From Corallococcus coralloides DSM 2259 (GTDB lineage: Bacteria; Myxococcota; Myxococcia; Myxococcales; Myxococcaceae), in NCBI RefSeq assembly GCF_000255295.1, contig NC_017030.1:9646328-9710327 (forward strand): DNA of 64,000 nucleotides. The letters run 5' to 3'. This document shows, piece after piece, positions 27,894 through 35,863 of this stretch. A program made the translations under genes and the position numbers. The first letter of the stretch is position 1; each line of letters opens with the position of its first letter. The notes under the pieces were generated by a model that ran no database searches, was not told where the DNA came from, and saw only the letters and a list, made by a program, of their open reading frames with translations.

Positions 27894-29399
27894 ATGCCGA
27901 CCCGCGCTCCCAAGGTGTCCCCTGCAGGAAAGGCTCCCTCGCGCGGCCTGTCACCTCGTGCGGTAGGCGACCTGCTGTTCCATGCCCGAGCATCCAACGC
28001 GGACTTGCAGTTGGAGGCGGTGCCCCTCGGCGTGACGCTGCCGCGAGTCCTCCGGGAAGCGGAGGCTCGGGACGAAGAAGAGCTCGCGGCGCGGCTGTTG
28101 TCCGCCTGGTCCGACACCGTGCGGGCACATGTCGAAGCGGGCACGCACGACGTGAGCCTGAGCGGCGGCGTGGACAGCGCGGCCCTGTGCGCGATGGCCG
28201 CGCGGCATGCACCGCAGAAGGTGCGTGCGTGGACGATGGACGTGCACTTCGCGGACGCGGTGGAGCGGAGCAACGCGCGGCGGATGGCGAAGGTGACGGG
28301 CGCGGAGCTGGTGGACGTGCTCATCCCGGACTCCGTGCTCCCGGACCTGTTCGAGCACGCGGTCCTCGCCAACCAGACCGTCATCCTCAACGCCCGGGCC
28401 GTGGCCAGCTACGTGTTCTATCTGGAGGCCCAGCGGCAGGGCGCGGGCCCCGTCCTCCTGAGCGGCGCGGGAGCGGACGAAGTGCTCCAGGGCACCCCGG
28501 GCGTGCTCGCCGCCGCGAAGGCCCGCGTGGACGAAGACCGGACGTTGGCCGTGCGGGCCCTGGGCTTCGAAGCCATGGCGGCTGTGGACAACTTGCGGGC
28601 GCCGTTCCGAGCCGGCTCGCGCGATCATGAAGAGCCCCCCGGAGCGGCACGGGGGGCTGTGGACAACTCGGGAAGCCCTCTGGACGGGGCCCCGCACGGC
28701 GATCAGGAATCAAAGCCATCCACGGGGCATTTCCCCTCTGGAAACGGCGGTTCCGATCAAGCCTTGGGACGCCGTGAAGACTCCACACCTGTGGACAACT
28801 TGAGGACTGTTTCCGAGGGCTGGAACAGCGATCACGTCTCGCGAGGCCCCCCTGTGGACAACCTGGGGACCGGGCTCGCCGCGCCGTGGGAGCTGCCTCA
28901 GGAGGAGGCGCTCCCCTCCGAGGAGCTGCGGTACGCGAAGTGGGTGCTGGCCGAGCTCATCCTTCCCCCCGAGCTGCGGGGCGCCCGGGCCCATGGGCTC
29001 ACGGTCCGCACGCCATACCTGGACGAAGGCTTCGCGCGGGTGGCGCTGGCGCTGCCGGAGTCCGTGCTGCAAAGGGACGGGTTCGGCAAGTGGCTGTTCC
29101 GGCATGCGGTGCGGTCCCTGGTGCCGGACGAGGTCCGCCTCGCGCGCAAGACGCCCCGGTATGGACACACCGCCCTCTCCAGCCCGGTGCGGTCGCGCTG
29201 GCTGGAGCTGTATCGCGCCTGGCTCTCTCCCGCGCGGCTGGACTCCCTCCAGGTCATCAACACACAAGGGGTGCTGGGATTGATGGAGCGCTACTTCCGG
29301 CTGCCGCCCGACGACGCGCAGGCCGGACCGATGGATCGGTTGTTGATGCGCCTCATGTCCCTGGCCATGCTCCAGGCCCACACCAAGGCGCCCCCCTGA
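27894..29399 (+). CDS. Asparagine-synthase-like ATP-dependent amidating/ligating enzyme, no glutaminase domain, with repeat insert
   Basis: 501 aa from ATG 27894. The N-terminal glutaminase domain (catalytic Cys2) is missing. The synthetase part begins at about residue 60: PP-loop SLSGGVDSAALC (about residue 90), SGxGADE in LLSGAGADEVLQG (about 193), and C-terminal VRTPYLDEGFARVA plus LARKTPRYGHT. Residues 231-323 are a low-complexity insert unlike the family, coded by four near-identical repeats (28582-28867). ATP-dependent amide or peptide-bond formation on an unknown acceptor is likely, as in beta-lactam or lasso-peptide synthetases, which also lack or alter the glutaminase. The next gene begins immediately after the stop. 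Confidence 0.88.
   Translation: MPTRAPKVSPAGKAPSRGLSPRAVGDLLFHARASNADLQLEAVPLGVTLPRVLREAEARDEEELAARLLSAWSDTVRAHVEAGTHDVSLSGGVDSAALCAMAARHAPQKVRAWTMDVHFADAVERSNARRMAKVTGAELVDVLIPDSVLPDLFEHAVLANQTVILNARAVASYVFYLEAQRQGAGPVLLSGAGADEVLQGTPGVLAAAKARVDEDRTLAVRALGFEAMAAVDNLRAPFRAGSRDHEEPPGAARGAVDNSGSPLDGAPHGDQESKPSTGHFPSGNGGSDQALGRREDSTPVDNLRTVSEGWNSDHVSRGPPVDNLGTGLAAPWELPQEEALPSEELRYAKWVLAELILPPELRGARAHGLTVRTPYLDEGFARVALALPESVLQRDGFGKWLFRHAVRSLVPDEVRLARKTPRYGHTALSSPVRSRWLELYRAWLSPARLDSLQVINTQGVLGLMERYFRLPPDDAQAGPMDRLLMRLMSLAMLQAHTKAPP
28582..28867 (+). repeat. Four CTGTGGACAAC repeats (DnaA-box-like) inside the AsnB-like gene
   Basis: TGTGGACAA occurs at 28583-28591, 28658-28666, 28790-28798 and 28853-28861, always in the same orientation. 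The reverse complement, TTGTCCACA, is the DnaA-box form known in high-GC Gram-positive bacteria and differs by one base from TTATCCACA. Units 1 and 3 are similar beyond the box (CTTG, then TTCCGAG), and each interval contains a CGATCA, so the copies are degenerate direct repeats of about 64-130 bp spacing. At 28782-28795 TCCACA and TGTGGA form a back-to-back inverted pair. The region stays in frame. Confidence 0.9.
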
Positions 29400-30593
29400 A
29401 TGTCCCGAGTCCTCATCGCCACCTCGCCCGAAAAGGGCCACCTCAACCCGATGGTCGGCGTGGCCCAATGGCTGCGCCGCCTGGGGCACACCGTCGGCTG
29501 GTTGTGCATCCCCGAACCCGCGCCGCAGCTCGAGTCCCTGGGCGTGGAGGTGTTGAGCCTGCCGCACGTCGAAGCCGCGCCGCCGGGCATCGAGACGGGA
29601 GGCGAAGCGCTGGCGAAGCTGGTGCTCGATGACGTCGCGCTGGGGAAGTGGATCCGGGGATTGTTGCTGGATTCGGTCCCCACGATGCTGGAGCCGGTGC
29701 GCGAAGTGGTGCGCGCCTTCCGTCCCGACGTGATGGCGCTGGACGGGATGCAGTACGCGGCGGTGCTCGCGGCGCACACGGAAGGCATTCCCTGGGCGGG
29801 GGTGTCCTCCGCGCTGACGTTGCTGGAGCCGCGTCCGGAGATTCCCCTGCTGCGCAACGTGAGGGCGCTGAAGGACGACCGTCAGGCCCTGTTCCGCCGT
29901 CACGGCTTCGACGCGCGCTTCCGCACCTGCGAGTGCCTGTCGCCCCGGCTCAACCTCATCTTCGCCACCGAGGCCTTCCTGGGCCCGGACGCGGGAGTGC
30001 CCCCGGACACGCTGCTGGTGGGGCCCTCGATTCCGCCGGAAGCCCGGGGTGACGAGGTGCCCTTCCCCTGGGAGCGGCTGGGCGACAAGCCGGTGCTGTA
30101 CGTGTCCTTCGGCAGTCAGATTTCGTATCAGCCTGAGCTGTTCCGCCTCATCGCGGAGGCCGCGAAGCCCTTCGGCGTGACGCTGGTGTTGTGCGCGGGC
30201 GAGCTGGCGGACACGGACTTCCCGAGCACGCTGCCCGGTGACGTGGTGGCTGTGCGCTACACGCCGCAGCGGCAGGTGCTGGAGCGCGCGGCGGCGTTCA
30301 TCTCCCACGGTGGCGCCAACTCCGTGATGGAGGCGATGACGGCGGGAGTGCCGATGCTGCTGCTGCCGGTGTGCAACGACCAGCCCGTGCAGGCGCACTT
30401 CCTGGAGAAGTCCGGAGCAGGGCTCGCGAGGGACCCGAGGACCCTCACGGTGGAGTCGTGCCGTGAGGCCATCGCGCAATTGCTCGCACCGAAGTCAGCG
30501 ATGCGCGGCCGAGTGGCGGAGATCTCCCGTTCCTACCGCGCGCACGATGGCGCGAGGACCGCCGCTGAACGCATCGCCGGGCTCGTGGCATGA
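29400..30593 (+). CDS. GT1-family (UGT/macrolide-type) glycosyltransferase
   Basis: 397 aa. N-terminal Rossmann start PEKGHLNPMVGVAQWL matches the MGT/UGT opening. The C-terminal donor-binding region contains FISHGGANSVMEAMTAGVPM (about residues 302-321), including the catalytic HGG and a variable Gln/Asp pair (CNDQPVQA). GT1 enzymes move a sugar from a UDP- or dTDP-sugar to small molecules, often antibiotics or other natural products. It starts immediately after the AsnB-like stop and overlaps the ROK-like gene by 4 bp, so the three probably act in one pathway. Acceptor unknown. Confidence 0.9.
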   Translation: MSRVLIATSPEKGHLNPMVGVAQWLRRLGHTVGWLCIPEPAPQLESLGVEVLSLPHVEAAPPGIETGGEALAKLVLDDVALGKWIRGLLLDSVPTMLEPVREVVRAFRPDVMALDGMQYAAVLAAHTEGIPWAGVSSALTLLEPRPEIPLLRNVRALKDDRQALFRRHGFDARFRTCECLSPRLNLIFATEAFLGPDAGVPPDTLLVGPSIPPEARGDEVPFPWERLGDKPVLYVSFGSQISYQPELFRLIAEAAKPFGVTLVLCAGELADTDFPSTLPGDVVAVRYTPQRQVLERAAAFISHGGANSVMEAMTAGVPMLLLPVCNDQPVQAHFLEKSGAGLARDPRTLTVESCREAIAQLLAPKSAMRGRVAEISRSYRAHDGARTAAERIAGLVA

Positions 30594-31447
30594 GTGCCTC
30601 CAGGTGGAGTCCTCGACGGCATCACCCGGAGGGCATCACACCGTTGGAGGTGTGGAACCTGCCCGTGTTCGGCCGCGAGCTGTGGGAGCTGCTGGGCTCT
30701 CCGTGGGTGGAGGACGACCGGCGCGCGGGAGTCCCTGGAGCCACGCTCGCGGCCCGCATGATGCTTCCGCTGGCGGAGGCGCTCGCATTGCTGGTGAAGA
30801 AGCACGCGCCGGATGCGGCGTATCTGAGTGGAGGCCTGGCGGAGCTGGACGGCTTTCCCGCCGCGTTGCGAGCGGCAACAGCATCGCTGCGCCGCCCGGT
30901 GCACATCGCGCTGTCACCGCGCTTCGCCCCTGTGCGTGCGGGGCTGCGCATGCTGGAAGCCACGGGCGCGCGAAGTCCGCTCTGCGTGGACGTGGGCCAG
31001 ACGAGCATCAAGCTCGCGCGTGCCGGAGCGACACGCGTCGTTGAGCGGGACCTCACCACCCTGCCCCCGTTGTTCATCGGACAGCCGCGTCCCGCGGACG
31101 GCCATCACATCCGGGACACGGTGGCGTTCATCTCGGGAGCGCTGCGGACGTTCCTCGCGGAGGACAGCCGCGAGCCTCCGGACGCGCTGTGTCTGGCATT
31201 GCCGTGTCCGCTGGATGAGGCCCTGATGCCCGGAGGTTGCACCTACGGTTTCGAGGGCACGGCCTCCCTGGTCCCGGACATCCTCGCCCACGCGGGCCTG
31301 CCAGACACGGGAGGACCGGTGCTCGTGCTCAACGACGCGGAGCTGGCGGCCGAATCCGCGCGGCGGGCCCCCCAGGTGAAGGGGCGCCGCGTGCTGTGCC
31401 TGTCCCTGGGCTTCGGCCCGGGTGGAGCCCTGCTCGAACGGGGCTGA
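30590..31447 (+). CDS. ROK/hexokinase-like protein with circularly permuted domain order
   Basis: 285 aa. The order of ROK motifs is rotated. The block resembling the normal C-terminal half comes first (LPLAEALALLVKKHAPDAAY, LSGGLAEL, residues about 60-105). The Phosphate-1 loop VDVGQTSIKLAR is next (about residue 133). Then comes ALCLALPCPLDE (the normal GxxxPGP segment), LNDAELAAES with the catalytic Asp (about 247), and LSLGFGPGGALLERG (Phosphate-2) at the extreme C-terminus. All parts are present, so it is not simple truncation. A sugar- or small-molecule kinase role is inferred but not proven. Overlaps the GT1 gene by 4 bp. Confidence 0.75.
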   Translation: MSASRWSPRRHHPEGITPLEVWNLPVFGRELWELLGSPWVEDDRRAGVPGATLAARMMLPLAEALALLVKKHAPDAAYLSGGLAELDGFPAALRAATASLRRPVHIALSPRFAPVRAGLRMLEATGARSPLCVDVGQTSIKLARAGATRVVERDLTTLPPLFIGQPRPADGHHIRDTVAFISGALRTFLAEDSREPPDALCLALPCPLDEALMPGGCTYGFEGTASLVPDILAHAGLPDTGGPVLVLNDAELAAESARRAPQVKGRRVLCLSLGFGPGGALLERG

Positions 31448-31471
31448 GCCTGGTAACCTGGTCGTGGACCC

Positions 31472-32401
31472 GTGCCCACGCCCTCAGACAACGACCAGGC
31501 CATCCGGCTGGCGGCCTTCAATGCCTTGCAGGCGCTGGTGGAGCGGCACGGCGAAGTGCTGCCGTGGGAAATCATCGCGGACGGCTTCCAGCTCCACGGC
31601 GAGCAGCACCTGTTCGCCAACCGGACACGCGGCATCTTCTGGCCCCGGCAGATGCAGGAGACCGCGCTGTCCATCAAGACCACCGTGCCGCGAGGAACCC
31701 GCGTCGCCCGTTATGACGATGACAACATCGCCTCGGACGGAGCCTTCCTCTACAAGTTCCAGGGCACGGACGTGGAGGCACGGGACAACCGCCGGCTCGT
31801 GCGCGCGCAGCAACTGGATGCGCCTCTCATCTACCTCTACGGCATCGAGCCCGGTTTCTATCGGCCCCTGTGGCCCGTCTACATCTCCGACGTGGACCTC
31901 GCCTCGCACTCCTTCCACGTCACGGTGTCCGAGCCCGAGACGGTGAAGCAGCGCTTCGTGGCAGACGCGAAGCTGCTGTCCCTGGAGCGGCGTTACACGA
32001 CGGTACAGGCCAAGAAGCGACTGCATCAGGCGGCCTTCCGTCAGCATGTCCTGAACGCCTACGAACGCCGCTGCGCGGTCTGCGCGTTTCCTCGCATCGA
32101 GCTATTGGATGGCGCCCACATCCTCCCGGACCGCGATGAGCGCGGCCACGCGGAAGTCCCCAATGGACTGGCGCTCTGCCGGCTCCACCACGGCGCCTTC
32201 GATACGAACCTGATGGGCATCCGCCCTGACGGCGTCATCGAGTTGGCGCCCAGTCTGCTCGCCACCCAGGACGGCCCCACGTTGGAGCACGCGCTGAAGG
32301 GCTTCGTGGGCAAGACGCTCCACCTGCCGCGCGCGAAGGAGCTGCGCCCCAAGAAGCTCTACCTGGAAGAGCGCTACGAGCGCTTCCGCAAGGTGGGCTG
32401 A
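31472..32401 (+). CDS. HNH endonuclease (COG3440-like, predicted restriction type)
   Basis: 309 aa, GTG start. The N-terminal 190 residues form an uncharacterised domain (PLIYLYGIEPGFYRPLWPVY) resembling the N-terminus of COG3440 nucleases. The C-terminal HNH fold is clear: CAVCAF zinc-like pair, His in LLDGAHILPD, Asn in EVPNGLALCRLHHGAFD (His-His at the third ligand position). Predicted DNA cleavage in a defence role. No methyltransferase gene is adjacent, so it may target modified DNA. Starts 24 bp after the ROK-like stop in the same direction, though possible co-transcription has no obvious functional reason. Confidence 0.87.
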   Translation: MPTPSDNDQAIRLAAFNALQALVERHGEVLPWEIIADGFQLHGEQHLFANRTRGIFWPRQMQETALSIKTTVPRGTRVARYDDDNIASDGAFLYKFQGTDVEARDNRRLVRAQQLDAPLIYLYGIEPGFYRPLWPVYISDVDLASHSFHVTVSEPETVKQRFVADAKLLSLERRYTTVQAKKRLHQAAFRQHVLNAYERRCAVCAFPRIELLDGAHILPDRDERGHAEVPNGLALCRLHHGAFDTNLMGIRPDGVIELAPSLLATQDGPTLEHALKGFVGKTLHLPRAKELRPKKLYLEERYERFRKVG

Positions 32402-32499
32402 AGCACCCTGCCCGAAGCACCGGGATCCTGACCGGAAGGAGAGGCTTCCTGCCTGAATGGGTAGGTCGCCGTCCTGCCCGGTCCGCCGATGTGGCGCGA

Positions 32500-32528
32500 T
32501 TTCGAGCCCTTTAGTTTCAGGCTCGAAA
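32500..32528 (+). promoter_or_regulatory. Inverted repeat (TTTCGAGCC/GGCTCGAAA) over the SD of the first HtrA-like gene
   Basis: Perfect 9-bp arms separated by 11 bp. The right arm ends at 32528 and its AAA is the start of the AAAGGA ribosome site before ATG 32539. As RNA it would form a hairpin that partly includes the Shine-Dalgarno, and as DNA it could be an operator. Either could make these proteases stress-responsive. It is not the CIRCE sequence. Confidence 0.6.
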
Positions 32529-32538
32529 GGAACACGCC

Positions 32539-33429
32539 ATGTCCACCGACGCCCTCCAGTCCCTCTCGCAGTCCATCTCCACCGTCGTCGAGCGCATCGC
32601 TCCCTCCCTCGTCCGCGTCGAGGCCCGCCGTCGCCGGGGCGCCAGCGGTGTCATCTGGGATGCCGACGGTCACATCCTCACCACCAGCCACGCCGTCGAA
32701 CACGAGGGCTCCATCCAGGTGGGCCTCGCGGACGGCCGCTCGGTGTCCGCCGAGCTCGTCGGCCGCGACCCGAGCACCGACCTCGCGCTCCTCAAGGCCG
32801 ACGCCCGTGGACTTACCGCGCTCGCGCCCGCGCCGCTCGATGACGTGAAGGTGGGCAACATCGTGCTGGCCCTCGGCCGGCCGGGGCGTACGGCGCGGGC
32901 CACGCTGGGCATCGTCAGCGCGTTCGGCGGCGACTGGCGCACGCACGCGGGCGGACAGGTGGACCGCTACCTGGAGACCGACGCGGACCTGCCTCCGGGC
33001 TTCTCCGGCGGCGCGCTGGTGGACGCGCAGGGCCGCTTCCTGGGCATCCCCACGGCGGCCTTCTCCCGCACCGCCGCGGTCGTGCTCCCCGGCGGCACGC
33101 TGACGCGCGTGGCGAACTCACTCCGCGAACACGGAGGCATCCGCCGCGGCTACCTGGGCGTGGGCGCCTACCCGGTGCGCCTGCCGCGTGAAATCGAAGG
33201 CACGAAGGCGGGCCTCATCCTGCTCTCCGTGGATCCGGACGGGCCGGCGCAGAAGGCCGGGCTGCTGCTGGGCGACGTGCTGGTGAGCCTGGGCGGTCAG
33301 TCGCTGCACGGCGTGGAGGACCTGCTGGGCTACCTGGGCGACGAGAAGGTGGGCGCGTCCATCCAGGCGAAGGTGTTGCGCGCGGGCGAACTGCGCGAGG
33401 TGCCCATCACCGTGGGCAAGCGTTCTTGA
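32539..33429 (+). CDS. HtrA-like trypsin-like serine protease with PDZ, no signal peptide
   Basis: 296 aa. Triad: His in LTTSHAVEHE (about residue 53), Asp in STDLALLK (about 82), Ser in GFSGGALVD (about 155; the usual Asn of GNSGG is Phe). PDZ domain follows (GYLGVGAYPVRLPREIE, SVDPDGPAQKAGLLLGDVL). No signal peptide or transmembrane anchor, so cytosolic. First of two tandem paralogues (12 bp to the next). The Phe substitution lies near the oxyanion site but leaves the serine. Start follows AAAGGA that overlaps an inverted-repeat hairpin. Confidence 0.86.
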   Translation: MSTDALQSLSQSISTVVERIAPSLVRVEARRRRGASGVIWDADGHILTTSHAVEHEGSIQVGLADGRSVSAELVGRDPSTDLALLKADARGLTALAPAPLDDVKVGNIVLALGRPGRTARATLGIVSAFGGDWRTHAGGQVDRYLETDADLPPGFSGGALVDAQGRFLGIPTAAFSRTAAVVLPGGTLTRVANSLREHGGIRRGYLGVGAYPVRLPREIEGTKAGLILLSVDPDGPAQKAGLLLGDVLVSLGGQSLHGVEDLLGYLGDEKVGASIQAKVLRAGELREVPITVGKRS

Positions 33430-33441
33430 AAGGAGCCGGCG

Positions 33442-34356
33442 ATGAAACTGTTGCAGCAACTCTCGGATGACCTGGAAGGACTCGTGGCCGGCGCGGCTCC
33501 GGCCGTGGTGGGCGTGGAGCACGCGCGCGGCCACGGCACCGGCCTGTTCCTCACGCCGGATGGCTACGTGCTCACCAACCGGCACGTGGTGATGCGCACG
33601 CCCAAGCGCCTCACCGTGCAGCTCCACAACGGCGAGGAGCGCAGGGCCACGCTGGTGGGTGCGGATGCTCCCACGGACCTCGCGGTGGTGCGCGCGGAAG
33701 GGGATGACTTCCCCACGCTGCCGCTCGCGGATCCGGAGACGGTAAGGGTGGGGCAGCTGGTGATGGCCATTGGCAATCCCTTCCGCCTGGAGCAGTCGGT
33801 GTCGCTGGGCGTGGTGAGCGCCATCAACCGCAGCATCACCCTGCCCGACGGCGTCATCCTGGAGGGGATGCTCCAGACGGACGCGGCCATCAACCCGGGC
33901 AACTCCGGCGGGCCGTTGCTCGACACGCGAGGGCGCGTGGTGGGGCTCAACACGTTGGTCCTGCCGTTCGCGCAGGGGATTGGTTTCGCGGTGAGCGCCA
34001 CCACGGCGGCCTGGGTCGCGAGCCTGCTCATCCAGCGCGGCCGGGTGGACCGGAAGTTCCTGGGCATCGCCGCCACGGCGGTGAACCTGGAGCCCGCGCT
34101 CGCGAAGGACACCGGCCAGCCGCGAGCCGTACGCGTGTTGAAGGTGCAGGAGGGCACGCCCGCGGACGACGCGGGTCTCCAGCCGGACGACCTGCTGCTC
34201 GGCATCAACAGCCGGCCGGTCAACAGCGTGGACGACCTGCAGCGGTTGATGGCGCTCGCCTCCGAGGAAGAGGTGCACCTGGACGTGCTGCGAAAGGGCC
34301 GCCGCAAGGACGTCTCCGCCCGGGCCCGCCACCGCCGCGAGCCGGTGGCGGCCTGA
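33442..34356 (+). CDS. HtrA/DegP-like serine protease with PDZ, tandem paralogue
   Basis: 304 aa. Complete catalytic triad: His in LTNRHVVMRT (about residue 50), Asp in PTDLAVVRA (about 80), Ser in NPGNSGGPLLD (about 154). A PDZ domain occupies about 205-290 (EGTPADDAGLQPDDLLLGIN). No signal peptide, so a cytosolic location is predicted. Separated by 12 bp from the preceding HtrA-like gene, with a separate ribosome site (AAAGGAGCC). The pair resembles a duplicated protein-quality-control module. The basic C-terminus (GRRKDVSARARHRRE) is unusual for DegP. Confidence 0.9.
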   Translation: MKLLQQLSDDLEGLVAGAAPAVVGVEHARGHGTGLFLTPDGYVLTNRHVVMRTPKRLTVQLHNGEERRATLVGADAPTDLAVVRAEGDDFPTLPLADPETVRVGQLVMAIGNPFRLEQSVSLGVVSAINRSITLPDGVILEGMLQTDAAINPGNSGGPLLDTRGRVVGLNTLVLPFAQGIGFAVSATTAAWVASLLIQRGRVDRKFLGIAATAVNLEPALAKDTGQPRAVRVLKVQEGTPADDAGLQPDDLLLGINSRPVNSVDDLQRLMALASEEEVHLDVLRKGRRKDVSARARHRREPVAA

Positions 34357-34380
34357 GCCACCGCTATACTGCGCCTCACG

Positions 34381-35112
34381 ATGTCCTCATCGAAGGCGCA
34401 TGACATGGCTTCGGAGGAACTGCCCGCGCGCATCGAGCGCGAGGGCTTCGCCATCCTCCCGCGCGGAATCACGCCCGCCACCGCGGACGCCCTGCTCCAG
34501 GCCCTGCGTCCCGTGAAGGAAGAAGCCTCGACCGCCCAGCGGCGAGGCGGCGTGCGCAACCTGCTGGAGAACGTGCCCGCCGTCCGTGAGCTGGCCCGTT
34601 CAGGCCCGGTGCGCGAAGCCGCCGGGTCCATCCTGGGCCCGCACTGCTTCGCGGTGCGCGGCCTGCTGTTCGACAAGACGCCAGACGCGAACTGGAAGGT
34701 CATCTGGCACCAGGACCTCACCGTCGCCGTGCGCGAGCGCCGCGACGTGCCCGGCTTCGGTCCCTGGTCGGAGAAGGCCGGTGTGCCCTGCGTGCAGCCG
34801 CCCACGTCCGTCCTGGAGGACATGGTCGCGGTGCGCGTCCACCTGGACGACTGCGGAGAGGACAACGGCCCCGTGCGCGTGCTCGCGGGTTCACACCGTG
34901 AAGGCCGTCTGTCCTCTTCGAGCATCCCTGACTGGCTCGAACGAAGTGCGCCCGTGGACTGCCTCGTGCCCCGCTGCGGCCTGCTGGTGATGCGGCCCCT
35001 GCTGCTGCACGCCTCGTCACCGGCACGCGTCCCCGCGCACCGCCGGGTCATCCACCTGGAGTTCGCGGCACGGCCCCTGTCCGGCGGGCTCGAATGGCAC
35101 GCGCGCGTCTGA
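34381..35112 (+). CDS. Phytanoyl-CoA dioxygenase (PhyH)-family protein
   Basis: 243 aa. Fe(II)/2-oxoglutarate dioxygenase motif HxD in WHQDLTVAV (about residue 108) with a distal His in LLLHASSPARVPAHRR (about 206; Arg next to it is a 2OG contact candidate). The length and motif spacing fit PhyH. Substrate in the family ranges from fatty acyl-CoA to natural-product intermediates and cannot be guessed here. A second ATG at 34405 is possible. Located 24 bp after the second HtrA-like gene, so it may be in the same transcript. Stop codon nearly touches the convergent membrane-protein gene. Confidence 0.85.
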   Translation: MSSSKAHDMASEELPARIEREGFAILPRGITPATADALLQALRPVKEEASTAQRRGGVRNLLENVPAVRELARSGPVREAAGSILGPHCFAVRGLLFDKTPDANWKVIWHQDLTVAVRERRDVPGFGPWSEKAGVPCVQPPTSVLEDMVAVRVHLDDCGEDNGPVRVLAGSHREGRLSSSSIPDWLERSAPVDCLVPRCGLLVMRPLLLHASSPARVPAHRRVIHLEFAARPLSGGLEWHARV

Positions 35113-35115
35113 GGC

Positions 35116-35730
35116 TCACGGCCACGTCAGCATCAAGCCCACGCCGTCCGGCGCGGGCACCAGACGCGCCGTGAGCTGCCCGTTCAGCTTCGCGTTGAGG
35201 AACGTCAGCACGCCGTCGAACACCAACAAGAACGCGCCCTGCATGAGCACGCTCTTGCCCCAGCCTCGCAGGCGCTCCGAGTCCTTGCGCATTCCGCGCT
35301 CCCACAGGAACCCGCCGAAGGCGATGTAGCCCACGTCCAGGCCTGCGTTGAAGAGCAGCAGCTTCTCCATCCGCTGGCCTTCAGCCAGGCTGCGCGCCAG
35401 GTCCCACGAGGCCGGATCCGCCGTCGCCTGTCCGTGATAGCCGAGCCCCGCGATGACCAGGTTCACCACGTTCCAGGCCGCGTTCGCCTGGAAGAAGGCC
35501 CGCGTCTCGCCCTCGCTCGCGAAATGCCCCGCGACGCCCGTGCCGATGTTCAGCACCGCCCAACCGAACAGGATGCCCATCGCGGTCTGGTTCACTCGCA
35601 CCGCTTCCGCATTGTGCTCCGCGAGCCACGCCTTCGCGTCTGGAGCTGACGTCTCCTGCGCCACTCCTGGCATCGCGAAGAACAACAGCACCAGGACACA
35701 GCAGGAACGCACGAGGCGGGCGGAGGCCAT
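35116..35730 (-). CDS. Putative membrane protein (resembles DUF6992)
   Basis: 204 aa with a signal peptide (VLVLLFFAMPGVAQ) and three or four further hydrophobic segments (AMGILFGWAVLNIGTGVAGH, NVVNLVIAGLGYHG, VGYIAFGGFLWERG, FLLVFDGVLTFLNA). The layout resembles a small exported membrane protein of the DUF6992 type, a label I give with limited certainty. No catalytic or binding signature. Starts at ATG 35730. Upstream lies a perfect 27-bp palindrome (35789-35815). Confidence 0.7.
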   Translation of the reverse strand: MASARLVRSCCVLVLLFFAMPGVAQETSAPDAKAWLAEHNAEAVRVNQTAMGILFGWAVLNIGTGVAGHFASEGETRAFFQANAAWNVVNLVIAGLGYHGQATADPASWDLARSLAEGQRMEKLLLFNAGLDVGYIAFGGFLWERGMRKDSERLRGWGKSVLMQGAFLLVFDGVLTFLNAKLNGQLTARLVPAPDGVGLMLTWP

Positions 35731-35788
35731 GGCGGCACTCTAGGCCCCAGACCTCCAGGACGCGCACCTCCCGCCCGGCGCGGTCACA

Positions 35789-35815
35789 AAACCTGTCCGA
35801 CTGTCGGACAGGTTT
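35789..35815. repeat. Perfect 27-bp palindrome, copy 1
   Basis: Arms AAACCTGTCCGAC and GTCGGACAGGTTT around a single T, a 13-bp perfect stem with a one-base centre. A close relative sits at 42178-42204 with arms AACCTGTCCGAC/GTCCGACAGGTT. It lies between the starts/ends of two minus-strand genes and could be an RNA hairpin or protein-binding site. Two copies in one window suggest a dispersed small element. Confidence 0.8.
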
Positions 35816-35863
35816 CCAGGGCCCGGCTCCCCGGCGCCCCCGCTTGCCGCGCGACGGGCAGCG

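Noticed and set aside
28582-28867. Chromosomal replication origin
   Set aside because: DnaA-box-like repeats are present, but no dnaA, dnaN or AT-rich unwinding region is near, and the repeats lie inside a coding sequence.
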